NCBI RefSeq assembly: GCF_000421145.1 | Contig: NZ_ATWH01000009.1 | Coordinates: 1-64,000 of the forward strand | Source of the DNA: Glaciibacter superstes DSM 21135 | Lineage (GTDB): Bacteria; Actinomycetota; Actinomycetes; Actinomycetales; Microbacteriaceae | Reading direction: 5' to 3' | Length of the DNA: 64,000 bases | Notes under the pieces: model-generated | Told to the model about the DNA's origin: nothing | The model's input: the letters and a program-made list of their open reading frames with translations, nothing else | Databases searched by the model: none | Translations under genes and position numbers: made by a program | Part shown: positions 26,938 to 35,567 of the stretch, in pieces | How the letters are laid out: each line of letters begins with the position of its first letter | How positions within the stretch are numbered: the stretch's first letter is position 1

Positions 26938-28167
26938 CTAAACGGTCGTGCCAGCTGCGTCCTTCCACACACCGCCGTTCGACCAGATCGGCTTCTGCAG
27001 GGTCTCGTCGTACCACTGGGCACCTTTGAGTACGGCAGTCGCGAGAGGCCGAACCGCGGTCAGGCCGGCACCGGATCGGATGGTGTGCGCGTTGTCTACG
27101 ACGATGTCCCGGCCGAAGAACTCCTTGGCAGAGAACGAGGCGTCGTACCCTCGCGGGTGCCGGATGTTCACGTGCGGAATCCCACCCGCGGTGATCAGCC
27201 CCACATTGTCGCTGTAGTCCCCTTTCAAGACCTCCGACCAATCGTCACCAGCCAACGTCACGTCGCGGGACGTGGCCGTGGTCCCCAGAACGTAGGCGAT
27301 CGGTGTCGTCGTGGACGACGTCGGGCAAATGAAGCGGTTTCCCTGTGCCACCAGAGTGACGTTCGTGGACCCTGCGACGTCCAGAAATCGGTTCGTATTG
27401 GTCAGGTAGATGAAGCAGCCTTGGATGGTGATCGAGACTTTGTCCCTGGCGTTCGCCACGAGCCCCCAGGCGCCAGCCGCAGCATGCGACGACTCGAAGT
27501 AGATCCCAAACATGTTGACGGCCTGCATCGCCTGAAGCGAAACCGCACCGCCCGTGCCATAGTTCTCGATCGAACCACCGAATATGTTTAGGGCGCGGGC
27601 GCCACCCGAGAACCGGGTGCCGAACGCAGACAGTCCAGCGTTCGTACAGTTGAGGCGGGGAGCCAGGACGGTCACGTTGTAGCAGTTCACGACGTGAACG
27701 GCGAAGGCATTGTACGACCATTCGCAGTTCTCGAATACGGTGTAGAACGCCCCGGTGATGTGCACGCCGAACACCCAGTGGTAGAAACCGCAGTTGAAGC
27801 GGGGTGAGCCGGTCGCAGTCTTCACGCCGGTGGTTGACCCAACGTCGTAACCGGGCCCGGAGATCAGGAGGTTGTTGAAGGTGCTGTTGTCGCCAGGTGA
27901 GATGCCAACCTGCGCCCCTGTGAGGCCAGCGAACTTCAGCCGCGTTGACGGCGAACCGCCCGTGCCGATGAACTGGGTGACGCCCTCAAGGGTCTGGTGA
28001 GCAAGGGTGGTGATCGGCCCAAGCTTGTAGTCACCCTTCGAGAAGACAACCCGACCGCCAGCGCCAGCCGCGTTGATCGCGGCCTGCACGGCTGCGGTAT
28101 CGTCCGTGGTCCCGTCGCCTGCCGCGCCGAAGTTCTTGACGTAAGTAGGCAGGACTGCCTTGTCCAT
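26938..28167 (-). CDS. Right-handed beta-helix protein (pectate-lyase/phage tail-spike type)
   Basis: 409 residues. The N-terminal NFGAAGDGTTDDTAAVQAAINAAG is the classic start of pectate-lyase-3 and tail-spike beta-helices. The body shows repeated short strands rich in Asn, Gly and Val (IFGGSIENYGTGG, VTVLAPRLNC). No signal peptide is visible. The same frame continues upstream of ATG 28167 to a TAG for about 14 codons with a tail-fibre-like sequence (ATVATQVATK), so this may be the trimmed distal part of a phage tail-fibre gene. Its role could be glycan binding or hydrolysis. Confidence 0.72.
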   Translation of the reverse strand: MDKAVLPTYVKNFGAAGDGTTDDTAAVQAAINAAGAGGRVVFSKGDYKLGPITTLAHQTLEGVTQFIGTGGSPSTRLKFAGLTGAQVGISPGDNSTFNNLLISGPGYDVGSTTGVKTATGSPRFNCGFYHWVFGVHITGAFYTVFENCEWSYNAFAVHVVNCYNVTVLAPRLNCTNAGLSAFGTRFSGGARALNIFGGSIENYGTGGAVSLQAMQAVNMFGIYFESSHAAAGAWGLVANARDKVSITIQGCFIYLTNTNRFLDVAGSTNVTLVAQGNRFICPTSSTTTPIAYVLGTTATSRDVTLAGDDWSEVLKGDYSDNVGLITAGGIPHVNIRHPRGYDASFSAKEFFGRDIVVDNAHTIRSGAGLTAVRPLATAVLKGAQWYDETLQKPIWSNGGVWKDAAGTTV

Positions 28168-28351
28168 CTTGGTCGCGACCTGCGTTGCAACCGTGGCAGG
28201 TTGTTGCTACGAACTCGCCAATGCGCTGAAACATGACGTCGGGGCGCCCACAGTTCGACCCTGCGGTCACAGGGAGCGGCGCGGTAGTGGATGCGGATCG
28301 ATCGCGGCGACCTGCAGCACCGGCACGAACTCGTCCGAGTACGCGATGGCG
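28168..28351 (-). other. Short non-genic stretch with a possible tail-protein remnant
   Basis: On the minus strand a short frame directly after the 28352 stop reads AIAYSDEFVPVLQVAAIDP and ends at a TGA at 28267-28269. With the tail-spike gene downstream it may be the C-terminal stub of a phage-like protein. The evidence is only its protein-like composition. Confidence 0.3.
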
Positions 28352-29575
28352 CTAACCCAAATTTTGGAGAATCCCCGCCCACATCTGCAGGTGACCGTAC
28401 ATATCGTCAGCGCGCTTCGTCACGTTCAATGGCGCCACGAGGCGCGAAACAGCCTCCTGGAAGTCGGCGAAATCGCGCCCAAGCCGATCTACGACATCCG
28501 ATGTTGGCAGGGTCGCCCATTCCGCGATCTCACGGCTCCGCGCCCGCACCGAGTGCCGCATCAGCGCGTGATAGTCGAGGGACGCGGGGGCGTTCGTACG
28601 ACATTCTTCGCACTCGCAGGCCATCAGCTGCGGAAACTGCAACCACAAAATCTGGGCGATGTCGACCGGTACGTACTTGTGTAGACGCGGAACGTAGTAA
28701 CGGGCCGGCGGGGCGCCCGAAGTCGGTAGTTCGACGTAGTCACGATGTTCCCCAAATCCAATGCCATGAGACGAGCCGACGAGCCCGTAGCGAGCTAGGA
28801 GCACAGAGAAGAAACCGCCATATAACGCGAAAACACGTTGACCGCGATCGGTGGCACGTTGAATCGCCTGCCCGTACGCATATAACTCAACCGCGGACTC
28901 GGGGCGGAATTCCTCAAGGTCGCTGATCCAGGCGATCAATTCGTGATGCTTCACTGTCGCGGCAATGTCGTCCCACATCCCTGCCGAGGTGGCAGCAATG
29001 ACCCTGCGCAACGGAATCGATACGGCATTCGAGGTGGCATAGGCCATCGACGCCTCCCACAGGCGGTCCGAGACGCTTGCCCAGCCGTCGCCCCGGTCGC
29101 CAACCATTGTGTAGGGCGGGAGAATTGCCAACGGCCCCTGACGATTCTCGGGCAGGACCGGTTCGTTCAGGCGCGCAGCGTACTTGTCGAAAGTCTTCAA
29201 TTTGACGTCGTCGAAGCCGACGTTAAATTCGATCCAGCGCTGGGCGACTGTATCGATGAGAGAGTCCGTGAAGTCGCTCGGCGTGGGAAGTTGGTTCGAG
29301 TGGACAAGTTCCGGCACACCGAGCACATCGGCCAGCATTAAGTGCGCCTTCTTCGGAGATCGCAGCTGGTTCTGGAACAAGGGGAACCGCGAGTCGATCA
29401 TGTAGGGGTCTGAGGATCTGGCGGAAAGGCTGAGGACGAAACCCCTGGTGCCTTCCGCCTGGAACGCGGCGATCGTGCCGGGGACCACGAGCCCATCAAA
29501 GTCCGCGGCCAAGTCGCGCATCGTTTGCTGGTCGGTGGACCCGTAACTCAGATAGTGCTCAAATAGATTCGTCAA
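28352..29575 (-). CDS. Uncharacterised protein with a CxCxxC-His site (faint tRNA-guanine-transglycosylase likeness)
   Basis: About 407 residues, no family recognised with confidence. After a short N-terminus the conserved-looking core begins VVPGTIAAFQAEGTRGFVLS. The C-terminal part has HGIGFGEHRDYVELPTSG, ARYYVPRLHKYVP and then CECEEC with His 11 and 16 residues later. The order glycine-rich loop, PTxxG and CxCxxC-His recalls the zinc site of TGT/DpdA TIM barrels. Spacing differs and the catalytic Asp cannot be placed. TTG 29575 is chosen because TGAGG (overlapping the nuclease stop) lies five bases before it. ATG 29623 and 29686 are alternatives that overlap the nuclease gene. Fourth gene of the 31146-28352 operon. 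Confidence 0.6.
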   Translation of the reverse strand: MTNLFEHYLSYGSTDQQTMRDLAADFDGLVVPGTIAAFQAEGTRGFVLSLSARSSDPYMIDSRFPLFQNQLRSPKKAHLMLADVLGVPELVHSNQLPTPSDFTDSLIDTVAQRWIEFNVGFDDVKLKTFDKYAARLNEPVLPENRQGPLAILPPYTMVGDRGDGWASVSDRLWEASMAYATSNAVSIPLRRVIAATSAGMWDDIAATVKHHELIAWISDLEEFRPESAVELYAYGQAIQRATDRGQRVFALYGGFFSVLLARYGLVGSSHGIGFGEHRDYVELPTSGAPPARYYVPRLHKYVPVDIAQILWLQFPQLMACECEECRTNAPASLDYHALMRHSVRARSREIAEWATLPTSDVVDRLGRDFADFQEAVSRLVAPLNVTKRADDMYGHLQMWAGILQNLG

Positions 29576-29582
29576 CCGAGCC

Positions 29583-30020
29583 TCACAATCCTTCGAATTT
29601 GGCCAGAACGCGCAGGCGAGCATGTCGATCGAAGATCGGTGGCCCAGGGCGCGCGAGCACTCTGGGATGGCCTGCTGAGATAACAATCACGCCGACTCCA
29701 TACGTAGCAGCCTCAGCAGCGTTGGTCGCGCGTGGCTCACCAGAAACGACAACCCATGAACGGTCGAAGGTCATACGGTTATAGACAGCTTGTTCTAGGA
29801 CTCTACTGAACCCTCCGATCTTCAGTTCAAAGGCGGACGCAACCCGACTTCTGGTCAACACCGCGAGATCCACACGTCGACCGTTGACCGGAAGCTCGCG
29901 GGCAAGCCGCGAGTCGGATCGCACCCAATGGCGTTTCCTAAGAAAGTCGACAAGCGTCGGCATCATCCGTGATTCGCCTTCCGTTTGAAACGCGAGGTCC
30001 TGTTCGAGGTAGGCAATCAC
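29583..30020 (-). CDS. Small PD-(D/E)XK-type nuclease-like protein
   Basis: 145 residues. VNGRRVDLAVL gives the Asp and SAFELKIGG the E-x-K of the PD-(D/E)XK core. VLEQAVYNRMTFDRSWVVVS supplies the following helix with Gln and the next strand, and VGVIVIS the last core strand. This order is typical of small restriction-like nucleases and Card1- or VRR-like folds. GTG 30020 overlaps the stop of the membrane-protein gene by four bases (GTGA). The context of a sensor-like protein and a membrane protein suggests defence or stress-triggered DNA or RNA cleavage. This role is inference. Confidence 0.65.
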   Translation of the reverse strand: MIAYLEQDLAFQTEGESRMMPTLVDFLRKRHWVRSDSRLARELPVNGRRVDLAVLTRSRVASAFELKIGGFSRVLEQAVYNRMTFDRSWVVVSGEPRATNAAEAATYGVGVIVISAGHPRVLARPGPPIFDRHARLRVLAKFEGL

Positions 30021-30607
30021 GTCGCGCCCATCTCAAGGGTCGACCCGGAATGTTCGTATGACTGTTGGAGCCGGCCTTCGATGCCGGAGTAGAGGATCAC
30101 GACAACCACGCCCAGGCCGAATATTGAGGCGGCGATCCAACTGGCGGTCTGCCAGAGGAGGGTGTTCGCGTACTGGAAGAAGTACAGGGCCGTGGAGATG
30201 AAAACGGCACCCGCGAACACGAAAGAGAGCCATTTGGCTATGCTGCAGATCACCAAGAACGTTTTGAACTGGCGACGGATTCGCATCCGCTCCTTCAAGA
30301 CCTTGACCGCGTACTTCGCAAGCTTGCCTACCGGCGCCGGATCCGCAACCACCGTCTTCGGGTCGAAAGGGGCACCCGCGGGCGGCACTACCGCGTCAAT
30401 TGCGTTCCGCAACTCCTCGAAAATATCGGTCGCCCGTTCCTGCAGTCCAGCGAAGGCTACGTCCACTTTCCGGGCCCAGTTGTCGTGAGCGTTCTCGCGG
30501 AGGTGCACGCTTCCCCACACGGCACCGGATGCGATCAGGAACACGGTCGCCCCCAATCCGAGGCCCCATACCGGATCGGGATGGGCTGGCAGGGCCGCCA
30601 CTATCAC
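30017..30607 (-). CDS. Membrane protein with three hydrophobic segments (SLATT-like candidate)
   Basis: 196 residues. There is one hydrophobic segment near the N-terminus (LGLGATVFLIASGAVW), then a charged cytoplasmic stretch of about 80 residues, and a pair of segments (LSFVFAGAVFISTALYFF and WIAASIFGLGVVVVILY). The paired C-terminal segments after a helical region resemble two-helix effector domains of the SLATT kind, which form pores in some defence systems. The match is weak. GTG 30607 overlaps the stop of the SocA-like gene (GTGA), and its own stop overlaps the nuclease start. Confidence 0.65.
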   Translation of the reverse strand: MIVAALPAHPDPVWGLGLGATVFLIASGAVWGSVHLRENAHDNWARKVDVAFAGLQERATDIFEELRNAIDAVVPPAGAPFDPKTVVADPAPVGKLAKYAVKVLKERMRIRRQFKTFLVICSIAKWLSFVFAGAVFISTALYFFQYANTLLWQTASWIAASIFGLGVVVVILYSGIEGRLQQSYEHSGSTLEMGAT

Positions 30608-31146
30608 CGGCGAATTCCGAGGATGTCGTCCCTGATGACCGAGTTCTTCGTGAACTCGTCGTAGCGCTGATAGACGTACCGCACCAACTGCCGGAGAGGG
30701 AGCGACACAAAGCGCTCTTTGAAGGTTTCCAGTTCGTCGAGTGCCCCTGGTGGGAGCTCAGCCTTTACGGCACTGAAGTACCGCCAACCTCGCTCAGTCA
30801 ACTCGAAATCGCGGGTTGTGTACGGGTCGGGGACGAGGTCGTCGATCCTGTTCCGTTCCTCCCATGTGTCCGATTCGTCAGCCGCTGGTGAGCCGGAATC
30901 CGTGACCAGTCCTGCGACACTGAGCTTGTCGACCGCCTGGTAAACCTTCTGGGAAAACGGTCCGAAGTTGTAGGCCTCAAAGTCGGCGCCCTCGTCCAGC
31001 CAACTGTTGCTGGACGTTTCCTTTTCGAGGAGGAAGATCAACTTCTCCAACCGAGTCACGCCCTTGATCTCGCCAGGTGGCACACCTTCGGCTTTCGCTC
31101 CCAGAAGGAGGACGATCGCATCATCGATCTCTATTGGAATACTCAT
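30604..31146 (-). CDS. SocA/Panacea (DUF4065/YwgA)-like protein
   Basis: 180 residues. The N-terminal half, KGVTRLEKLIFLLEKE, then YNFGPFSQKVYQAVDKL and VAGLV, has the pattern G-x-T-x-L-x-K-L-x-(F/Y)-L and ygPxs-x-x-(I/V)-Y of the Panacea/SocA fold. That fold is used as antitoxin, protease adaptor or sensor in toxin-antitoxin and defence operons. ATG 31146 is set by a near-perfect ribosome site (GGAGGTGACC). It is the first gene of a coupled four-gene operon. The likely role is control or neutralisation of the downstream proteins. Confidence 0.6.
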   Translation of the reverse strand: MSIPIEIDDAIVLLLGAKAEGVPPGEIKGVTRLEKLIFLLEKETSSNSWLDEGADFEAYNFGPFSQKVYQAVDKLSVAGLVTDSGSPAADESDTWEERNRIDDLVPDPYTTRDFELTERGWRYFSAVKAELPPGALDELETFKERFVSLPLRQLVRYVYQRYDEFTKNSVIRDDILGIRR

Positions 31147-31275
31147 GGTCACCTCCGTTGCCCTGAACACGTGTCCTGATATGCACGATAGTGCTTACCA
31201 CTGCTATTCCTTGCGCTGACCCGCCCCACGAGCGGCCCTGGTGGCGGACGCTGAGAACGCGCCTCCGCGGATCGC

Positions 31276-32589
31276 CTACGGTCGCCCCAGCCCCACGTAC
31301 GTCCACCCGGCAGCGCGCCAGGCAACGGGGTCGAGGGTGTTACGAGCATCGATGATCGTCGGCGTCTTCACCAGAGTTCGCGCCCACACCGGGTCGATCT
31401 CCGTGAACTCCGGCCACTCGGTCACCAGCACCACAACGGACGCATCACGCAACGCGTCCTCGACCGACGCTGTGTACTCCAACTGCGGGTGCCGCCCGCG
31501 CGCATTCTCGATCCCCTGCGGGTCCGTCGCCACGACGGACGCACCCAACCCGTACAGCTGCACCGCCACGTCGAGCGCCGGTGAATCTCGCACATCATCG
31601 GAGTGTGGCTTGAAGCTCAAACCCAGAACCGCGACCCGTGAGTTGTAGAGCTGTCCGTCCAGAGCCGAGACAACCAAATCGACAACGCGCTGACGCCGGC
31701 GCAGGTTGATCGCGTCAACCTCCTTAAGGAACGCCACCGACTCCCCCCGGCCCAATTCCTCAGCCCGAGCAGTGAACGCACGGATGTCCTTTGGCAGACA
31801 CCCGCCCCCGAACCCAACGCCGGCATTCAGGAAACGTCGCCCGATCCGATCGTCGAATCCGATGGCATCGGCCAGCTGGGTCACGTCGGCACCGGTGACC
31901 TCGGCGATCTCAGCCATCGCGTTGATGAAGCTGATTTTCGTGGCGAGAAACGCGTTCGCCGACACCTTCACCAGCTCCGCCGTGGCGTAGTCGGTGACCA
32001 CCACCGGCGTTCCCGCCTCGATGGCCGTCGCGTAAATTTCGTTGAGCTGGGCGGTTGCCCGCTCGCCCGCCTCACCAGCCGGCACACCGTAGACCAGGCG
32101 GTCTGGATGGATGGTGTCGTTCACCGCAAAGCCCTCGCGCAAGAACTCCGGGTTCCATGCCAGCGACGCACCGCTGCCGGATGTCGCGATCAGCTCAGCG
32201 AGACGGGCGGCGGTTCCCACCGGAACCGTGCTCTTGCCAACAACGAGGTCGCCGGCAGACAGGTACGGCAATAGAGACGTGACCGCCGCGTCAACGTAGG
32301 TGAGGTCGGCGGCGTAGCTGCCGATGGTCTGCGGAGTTCCGACTGCGATGAAGTGCACCTCGGCGCCAGCAGCGTCCGCGATGTCACTGCTGAAGCGCAG
32401 CCGGCCACCTGCCAGGGCTGACGACAGCACCTCGGTGAGCCCGGGCTCGAAAAAGGTGGCCTTGCCTTCAGACAGAAGGGCGATCTTCGAAGAATCGACG
32501 TCGATTCCGACGACTTCGTGCCCAAGCTCAGCCATCGACGAAGCGTGCACCGCGCCTAGATAGCCACAGCCGATTACGGAAATCTTCAT
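31276..32589 (-). CDS. ugd: UDP-glucose 6-dehydrogenase
   Basis: 437 residues from ATG 32589, chosen over the longer frame because MKISVIGCGYLGAVH is the canonical Rossmann start. It oxidises UDP-glucose to UDP-glucuronate with two NAD. The catalytic Cys is in FGGGCLPKDIRAF, and the NAD and nucleotide-sugar domains are complete (VLGLSFKPHSDDVRDSP). It supplies uronic acid for the surface polysaccharide encoded to the right. Its 3' third is duplicated as a broken copy at 1514-2066. Confidence 0.95.
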   Translation of the reverse strand: MKISVIGCGYLGAVHASSMAELGHEVVGIDVDSSKIALLSEGKATFFEPGLTEVLSSALAGGRLRFSSDIADAAGAEVHFIAVGTPQTIGSYAADLTYVDAAVTSLLPYLSAGDLVVGKSTVPVGTAARLAELIATSGSGASLAWNPEFLREGFAVNDTIHPDRLVYGVPAGEAGERATAQLNEIYATAIEAGTPVVVTDYATAELVKVSANAFLATKISFINAMAEIAEVTGADVTQLADAIGFDDRIGRRFLNAGVGFGGGCLPKDIRAFTARAEELGRGESVAFLKEVDAINLRRRQRVVDLVVSALDGQLYNSRVAVLGLSFKPHSDDVRDSPALDVAVQLYGLGASVVATDPQGIENARGRHPQLEYTASVEDALRDASVVVLVTEWPEFTEIDPVWARTLVKTPTIIDARNTLDPVAWRAAGWTYVGLGRP

Positions 32590-32744
32590 GCGCTCTTCTC
32601 CACCCGTCGAGCCTACCGGTGACCGCCTGAACGCTCCTCGTGCATGCCTCGTTCGCGCCCAGATGCACCCAGTTTGGGGCGGATCCTCTCCCAACTCAGG
32701 CGTATTGACGGGGAATTTCACCCTCACACCACACCGGTAGAACG

Positions 32745-32773
32745 TTGGTCGACCCTCTTACGCGGGATAGAAT
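32745..32773 (+). promoter_or_regulatory. Sigma-70-type promoter of a leaderless small gene
   Basis: -35 TTGGTC (32745-32750), a 17-base spacer and -10 TAGAAT (32768-32773). The ATG of the 51-residue gene begins seven bases after the -10 box, so transcription would start at or next to the A of ATG. No ribosome site is present. Confidence 0.6.
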
Positions 32774-32779
32774 AACCAA

Positions 32780-32935
32780 ATGCCGTCACCAAGCCAGATC
32801 CGTGCCCAGCAGTCCGGGCACAAGAAGCTCCTCAATCGAGGTCGTAGCTCCAAGTGGCTTCAGTACTCACTTCTCGGCGGAGCCGCGATTGCCGCAGTGA
32901 TCGGAATCATCGGCATCTCCACTATGGGTCTCTAG
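32780..32935 (+). CDS. 51-residue single-pass membrane protein, leaderless
   Basis: A basic N-terminal half of about 28 residues (QQSGHKKLLNRGRSSKWLQ) is followed by one hydrophobic helix (GGAAIAAVIGIIGISTMGL) up to the TAG. A good promoter sits so close that the mRNA would be leaderless, which is common in actinobacteria. The family is not recognised. The gene lies between ugd and the DUF4012 gene, at the left edge of the polysaccharide locus, and may serve there as a small membrane regulator. Too short for routine gene calling. Confidence 0.6.
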   Translation: MPSPSQIRAQQSGHKKLLNRGRSSKWLQYSLLGGAAIAAVIGIIGISTMGL

Positions 32936-32971
32936 CAGGCATTCGCCTTCACTCGCGTTCAATCCGGGCGC

Positions 32972-34843
32972 TTAGCCCGCAGCAACCGTCGAGCAGTCCA
33001 GCGGGGCTTCAGCGACTGCCGTCGGGTTCACCATCGGAGTCACCTGCGCTTCAAGCGCCTTCTCCCCCGACTCGCCCGACACCAGGTCAACGGTCATTGT
33101 CGAGGTGACGCCTGGCTCGATCGACACGGTGAATTTGGCTACCGGATAGTCGGTGTCGTGCAGCTGCTCGAGTTCAACGGCAGCACCGTCAACCGTCGCA
33201 CCGGTGATCTGCGATCCCGGCGGCGCGTAGACCATGACGACCATCCGCTGCACACCCGGCTCAAGCTTTTCGCGCGCATAAGCGCCGAGGATCGACGGAC
33301 TAATGGAATCGGCAGCATCGAGCGGAAGCCCATTCGTGAGTCCGATGTTGATGCGCGACGATTGATGGCCATCACCACGACAGACGCCGTGCTCGAGAGT
33401 GACTGACTGCTGGAGATAGAAGTTCATCTTTGAGCCGACGTTGTCTTGGAAGTAGACACCAACGCGATCGGTCTTCTTGTCGCTTTCCGGAAGCGCGCCA
33501 TCGACGTTCAATGACGCGAATACTGATTCCTCGCTCTCCTGCGTGCTCCAGAGCATGATGCGGCGTTCTTCCGTGGCTCGGGTGAGCGCCGCGAAGAACT
33601 TCTTGATGTCGAATTGACCGCTCGAGAAGCGAGCGAAAGTTTGCGATACGACTTCTGCGTAGACCTGGTCTTGAAGCTCGTTGTCCGAGGGCTCATTGCG
33701 CGAACGATCCTCGTTCCAGTAGCGCTGGTATACCTCGTTAAGCAGCAATGGAACGAGGTTGTCGCCTGTCACCACGTCTCCAGTTGACAAGGTGATCGGT
33801 TCGGTCGCGCCTAGAACGTAACCAAGGGCTACGGGATCCACAGAAATGACGCCGTCGATCTCGGTACCGAACTGTCGCTTCCACATTTCTTGCGTCAGTT
33901 CCGCTGCGCTGACGAAGCTAGGGCGAGTCGTCACATTAGCGATGAACGTACCGTACGCACCAAGCGGATATACGGCCTCTGCCCCATCCGGAATAGGCAG
34001 TACCGATTCTGCGTAGTCGATGAAGTTGCCCATTCCAGCTGGCAAAGCATCACCAAGTTGGATCCGGCCGTTATCCATCGTCAAGAGCGCGAACGACAAT
34101 GCTGTGCCCCCGAGAGCACGAGACTCGGCATTGTTCTGAAACATCAGCACGTACTCACGCGGTTCGGTGGCGCCCAGAGCATCCGGCACTAGAGCGAGCA
34201 CGTCACTCGCCGACCGCAGAACCGGAGCATTCTCCGAGAGGAGCGTCGTCAACTGATCCACAGCTCCAGCAACCGGACCTATTAGTAAGGACTTGTCGAT
34301 TGCCTGCGCCCGGTCGACGGCCGATTCGACAGCCAAACTCGCTGAAGAGACTTCGCTTTGTGCCTCGACCAGAGGAGCGAGGTTTAGTGCGCCATCGACA
34401 GGTTGGAGAGAAGCCGGATCAAACGTCGCAGCAACGGATGCCAGTGGTCGCGCCACCTGATCGACAATGTCGTCAGCGATGTTGGCAGACTCACGCACGG
34501 CAACCAGGTTCGGGCCAAGAAACGGTACGATCTCAGCGACTCGCCAAACAACCTGATTGGTGTCGTCACGGGCCTGTTCGGTGTGCGCCGCCATGTCGTC
34601 TACGGCATCAACAGCCCCAGCGGCATCGCCAGAGACTACCAAGGCTTTGATCTTCGATGCGTACGGCATTACCGCCTCAAGCTCCGATTTCGCAGAGAGC
34701 CCCAAAGCTCCGACCCACGCCGCGACGGCGAGCGTAATCACAATGATTCCAACCACAGCCCAGAACCACCAGCGAAGAAAGAGCCGTCGCTTCCGCTTGG
34801 GATGTCGCGCTGCGTCCAGGTGGGGAGATGGGGAATGAGTCAC
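32972..34843 (-). CDS. DUF4012 membrane-anchored extracellular protein
   Basis: 623 residues. A basic cytoplasmic tail (PKRKRRLFLRWW) and one membrane helix (AVVGIIVITLAVAAWVGAL) are followed by a large outside domain. The DUF4012 hallmark YVLMFQNNAESRALGGTALSF lies around residue 230. Members are frequent in actinobacterial polysaccharide loci, with no biochemical role established. It is divergent from the WbpD-like gene and convergent with the 51-residue gene. Confidence 0.85.
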   Translation of the reverse strand: MTHSPSPHLDAARHPKRKRRLFLRWWFWAVVGIIVITLAVAAWVGALGLSAKSELEAVMPYASKIKALVVSGDAAGAVDAVDDMAAHTEQARDDTNQVVWRVAEIVPFLGPNLVAVRESANIADDIVDQVARPLASVAATFDPASLQPVDGALNLAPLVEAQSEVSSASLAVESAVDRAQAIDKSLLIGPVAGAVDQLTTLLSENAPVLRSASDVLALVPDALGATEPREYVLMFQNNAESRALGGTALSFALLTMDNGRIQLGDALPAGMGNFIDYAESVLPIPDGAEAVYPLGAYGTFIANVTTRPSFVSAAELTQEMWKRQFGTEIDGVISVDPVALGYVLGATEPITLSTGDVVTGDNLVPLLLNEVYQRYWNEDRSRNEPSDNELQDQVYAEVVSQTFARFSSGQFDIKKFFAALTRATEERRIMLWSTQESEESVFASLNVDGALPESDKKTDRVGVYFQDNVGSKMNFYLQQSVTLEHGVCRGDGHQSSRINIGLTNGLPLDAADSISPSILGAYAREKLEPGVQRMVVMVYAPPGSQITGATVDGAAVELEQLHDTDYPVAKFTVSIEPGVTSTMTVDLVSGESGEKALEAQVTPMVNPTAVAEAPLDCSTVAAG

Positions 34844-34889
34844 CGTGCAATTGAATCAGACATAGAGGGTCACCAAATCGGAGTCCCCT

Positions 34890-35567
34890 GTGAGATGTAC
34901 TGCCCATCGGAATCCGGTCCTGGATAGCCTCGATAGACTAATCGTGGAAATCGACCATGAAGCAGGGACAAAACCGAGCGTGCACATCGCAGAAAACGCA
35001 TCAGTGGCAAGTTCGGCGTCGATTGGTGAAGGTTCGAAGGTCTGGGATCTTGCCCAAGTGCGCGAAGGTGCAACCTTGGGAACGAACTGCATCATTGGGC
35101 GTGGCGCGTATGTCGATCGAGGCGTATCCATTGGCGACAACTCCAAAGTCCAGAATGACGCACTCTTATACGAACCAGCCGTGCTCGGCCGAGGCGTGTT
35201 CATCGGACCGGCTGTTGTACTCACCAACGATACGTACCCGCGTGCGGTCAATCCTGACGGCACGCAAAAGTCCGCAGACGACTGGGAAGCTACCGGCGTG
35301 ACTGTCGAAGAAGGGGCGGCGATCGGCGCCCGAGCTGTATGCGTCGCTCCTGCTCGAATCGGACGATGGGCAACAGTCGCGGCAGGTGCCGTGGTCACAA
35401 AGGATGTGCCCGATTTCGCCTTGGTCGCCGGCGTGCCGGCTAGACAGATCGGCTGGGTGGGTAAGTCAGGACGACCGTTGGTCTTGAACGGAACGTTGTG
35501 GGTTTGCCCAATCACTGGCGAGACATATCGAGAGAGCGAGCGTGGTTTGACGGAGAACGAGCGATGA
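34890..35567 (+). CDS. Hexapeptide-repeat N-acetyltransferase (WbpD/WlbB-like)
   Basis: A left-handed beta-helix acyltransferase (hexapeptide repeats such as VHIAENASVASSASIGEGS and GATLGTNCIIGRGAYVD). By context with WbpE-, WbpB- and WbpA-like genes it should acetylate the 3-amino group of UDP-2-acetamido-3-amino-2,3-dideoxyglucuronate. The family often begins right at the first repeat, so GTG 34944 or GTG 34980 may be the true start rather than ATG 34890, which lacks a clear ribosome site. Its stop overlaps the aminotransferase start (ATGA). Confidence 0.82.
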   Translation: MRCTAHRNPVLDSLDRLIVEIDHEAGTKPSVHIAENASVASSASIGEGSKVWDLAQVREGATLGTNCIIGRGAYVDRGVSIGDNSKVQNDALLYEPAVLGRGVFIGPAVVLTNDTYPRAVNPDGTQKSADDWEATGVTVEEGAAIGARAVCVAPARIGRWATVAAGAVVTKDVPDFALVAGVPARQIGWVGKSGRPLVLNGTLWVCPITGETYRESERGLTENER

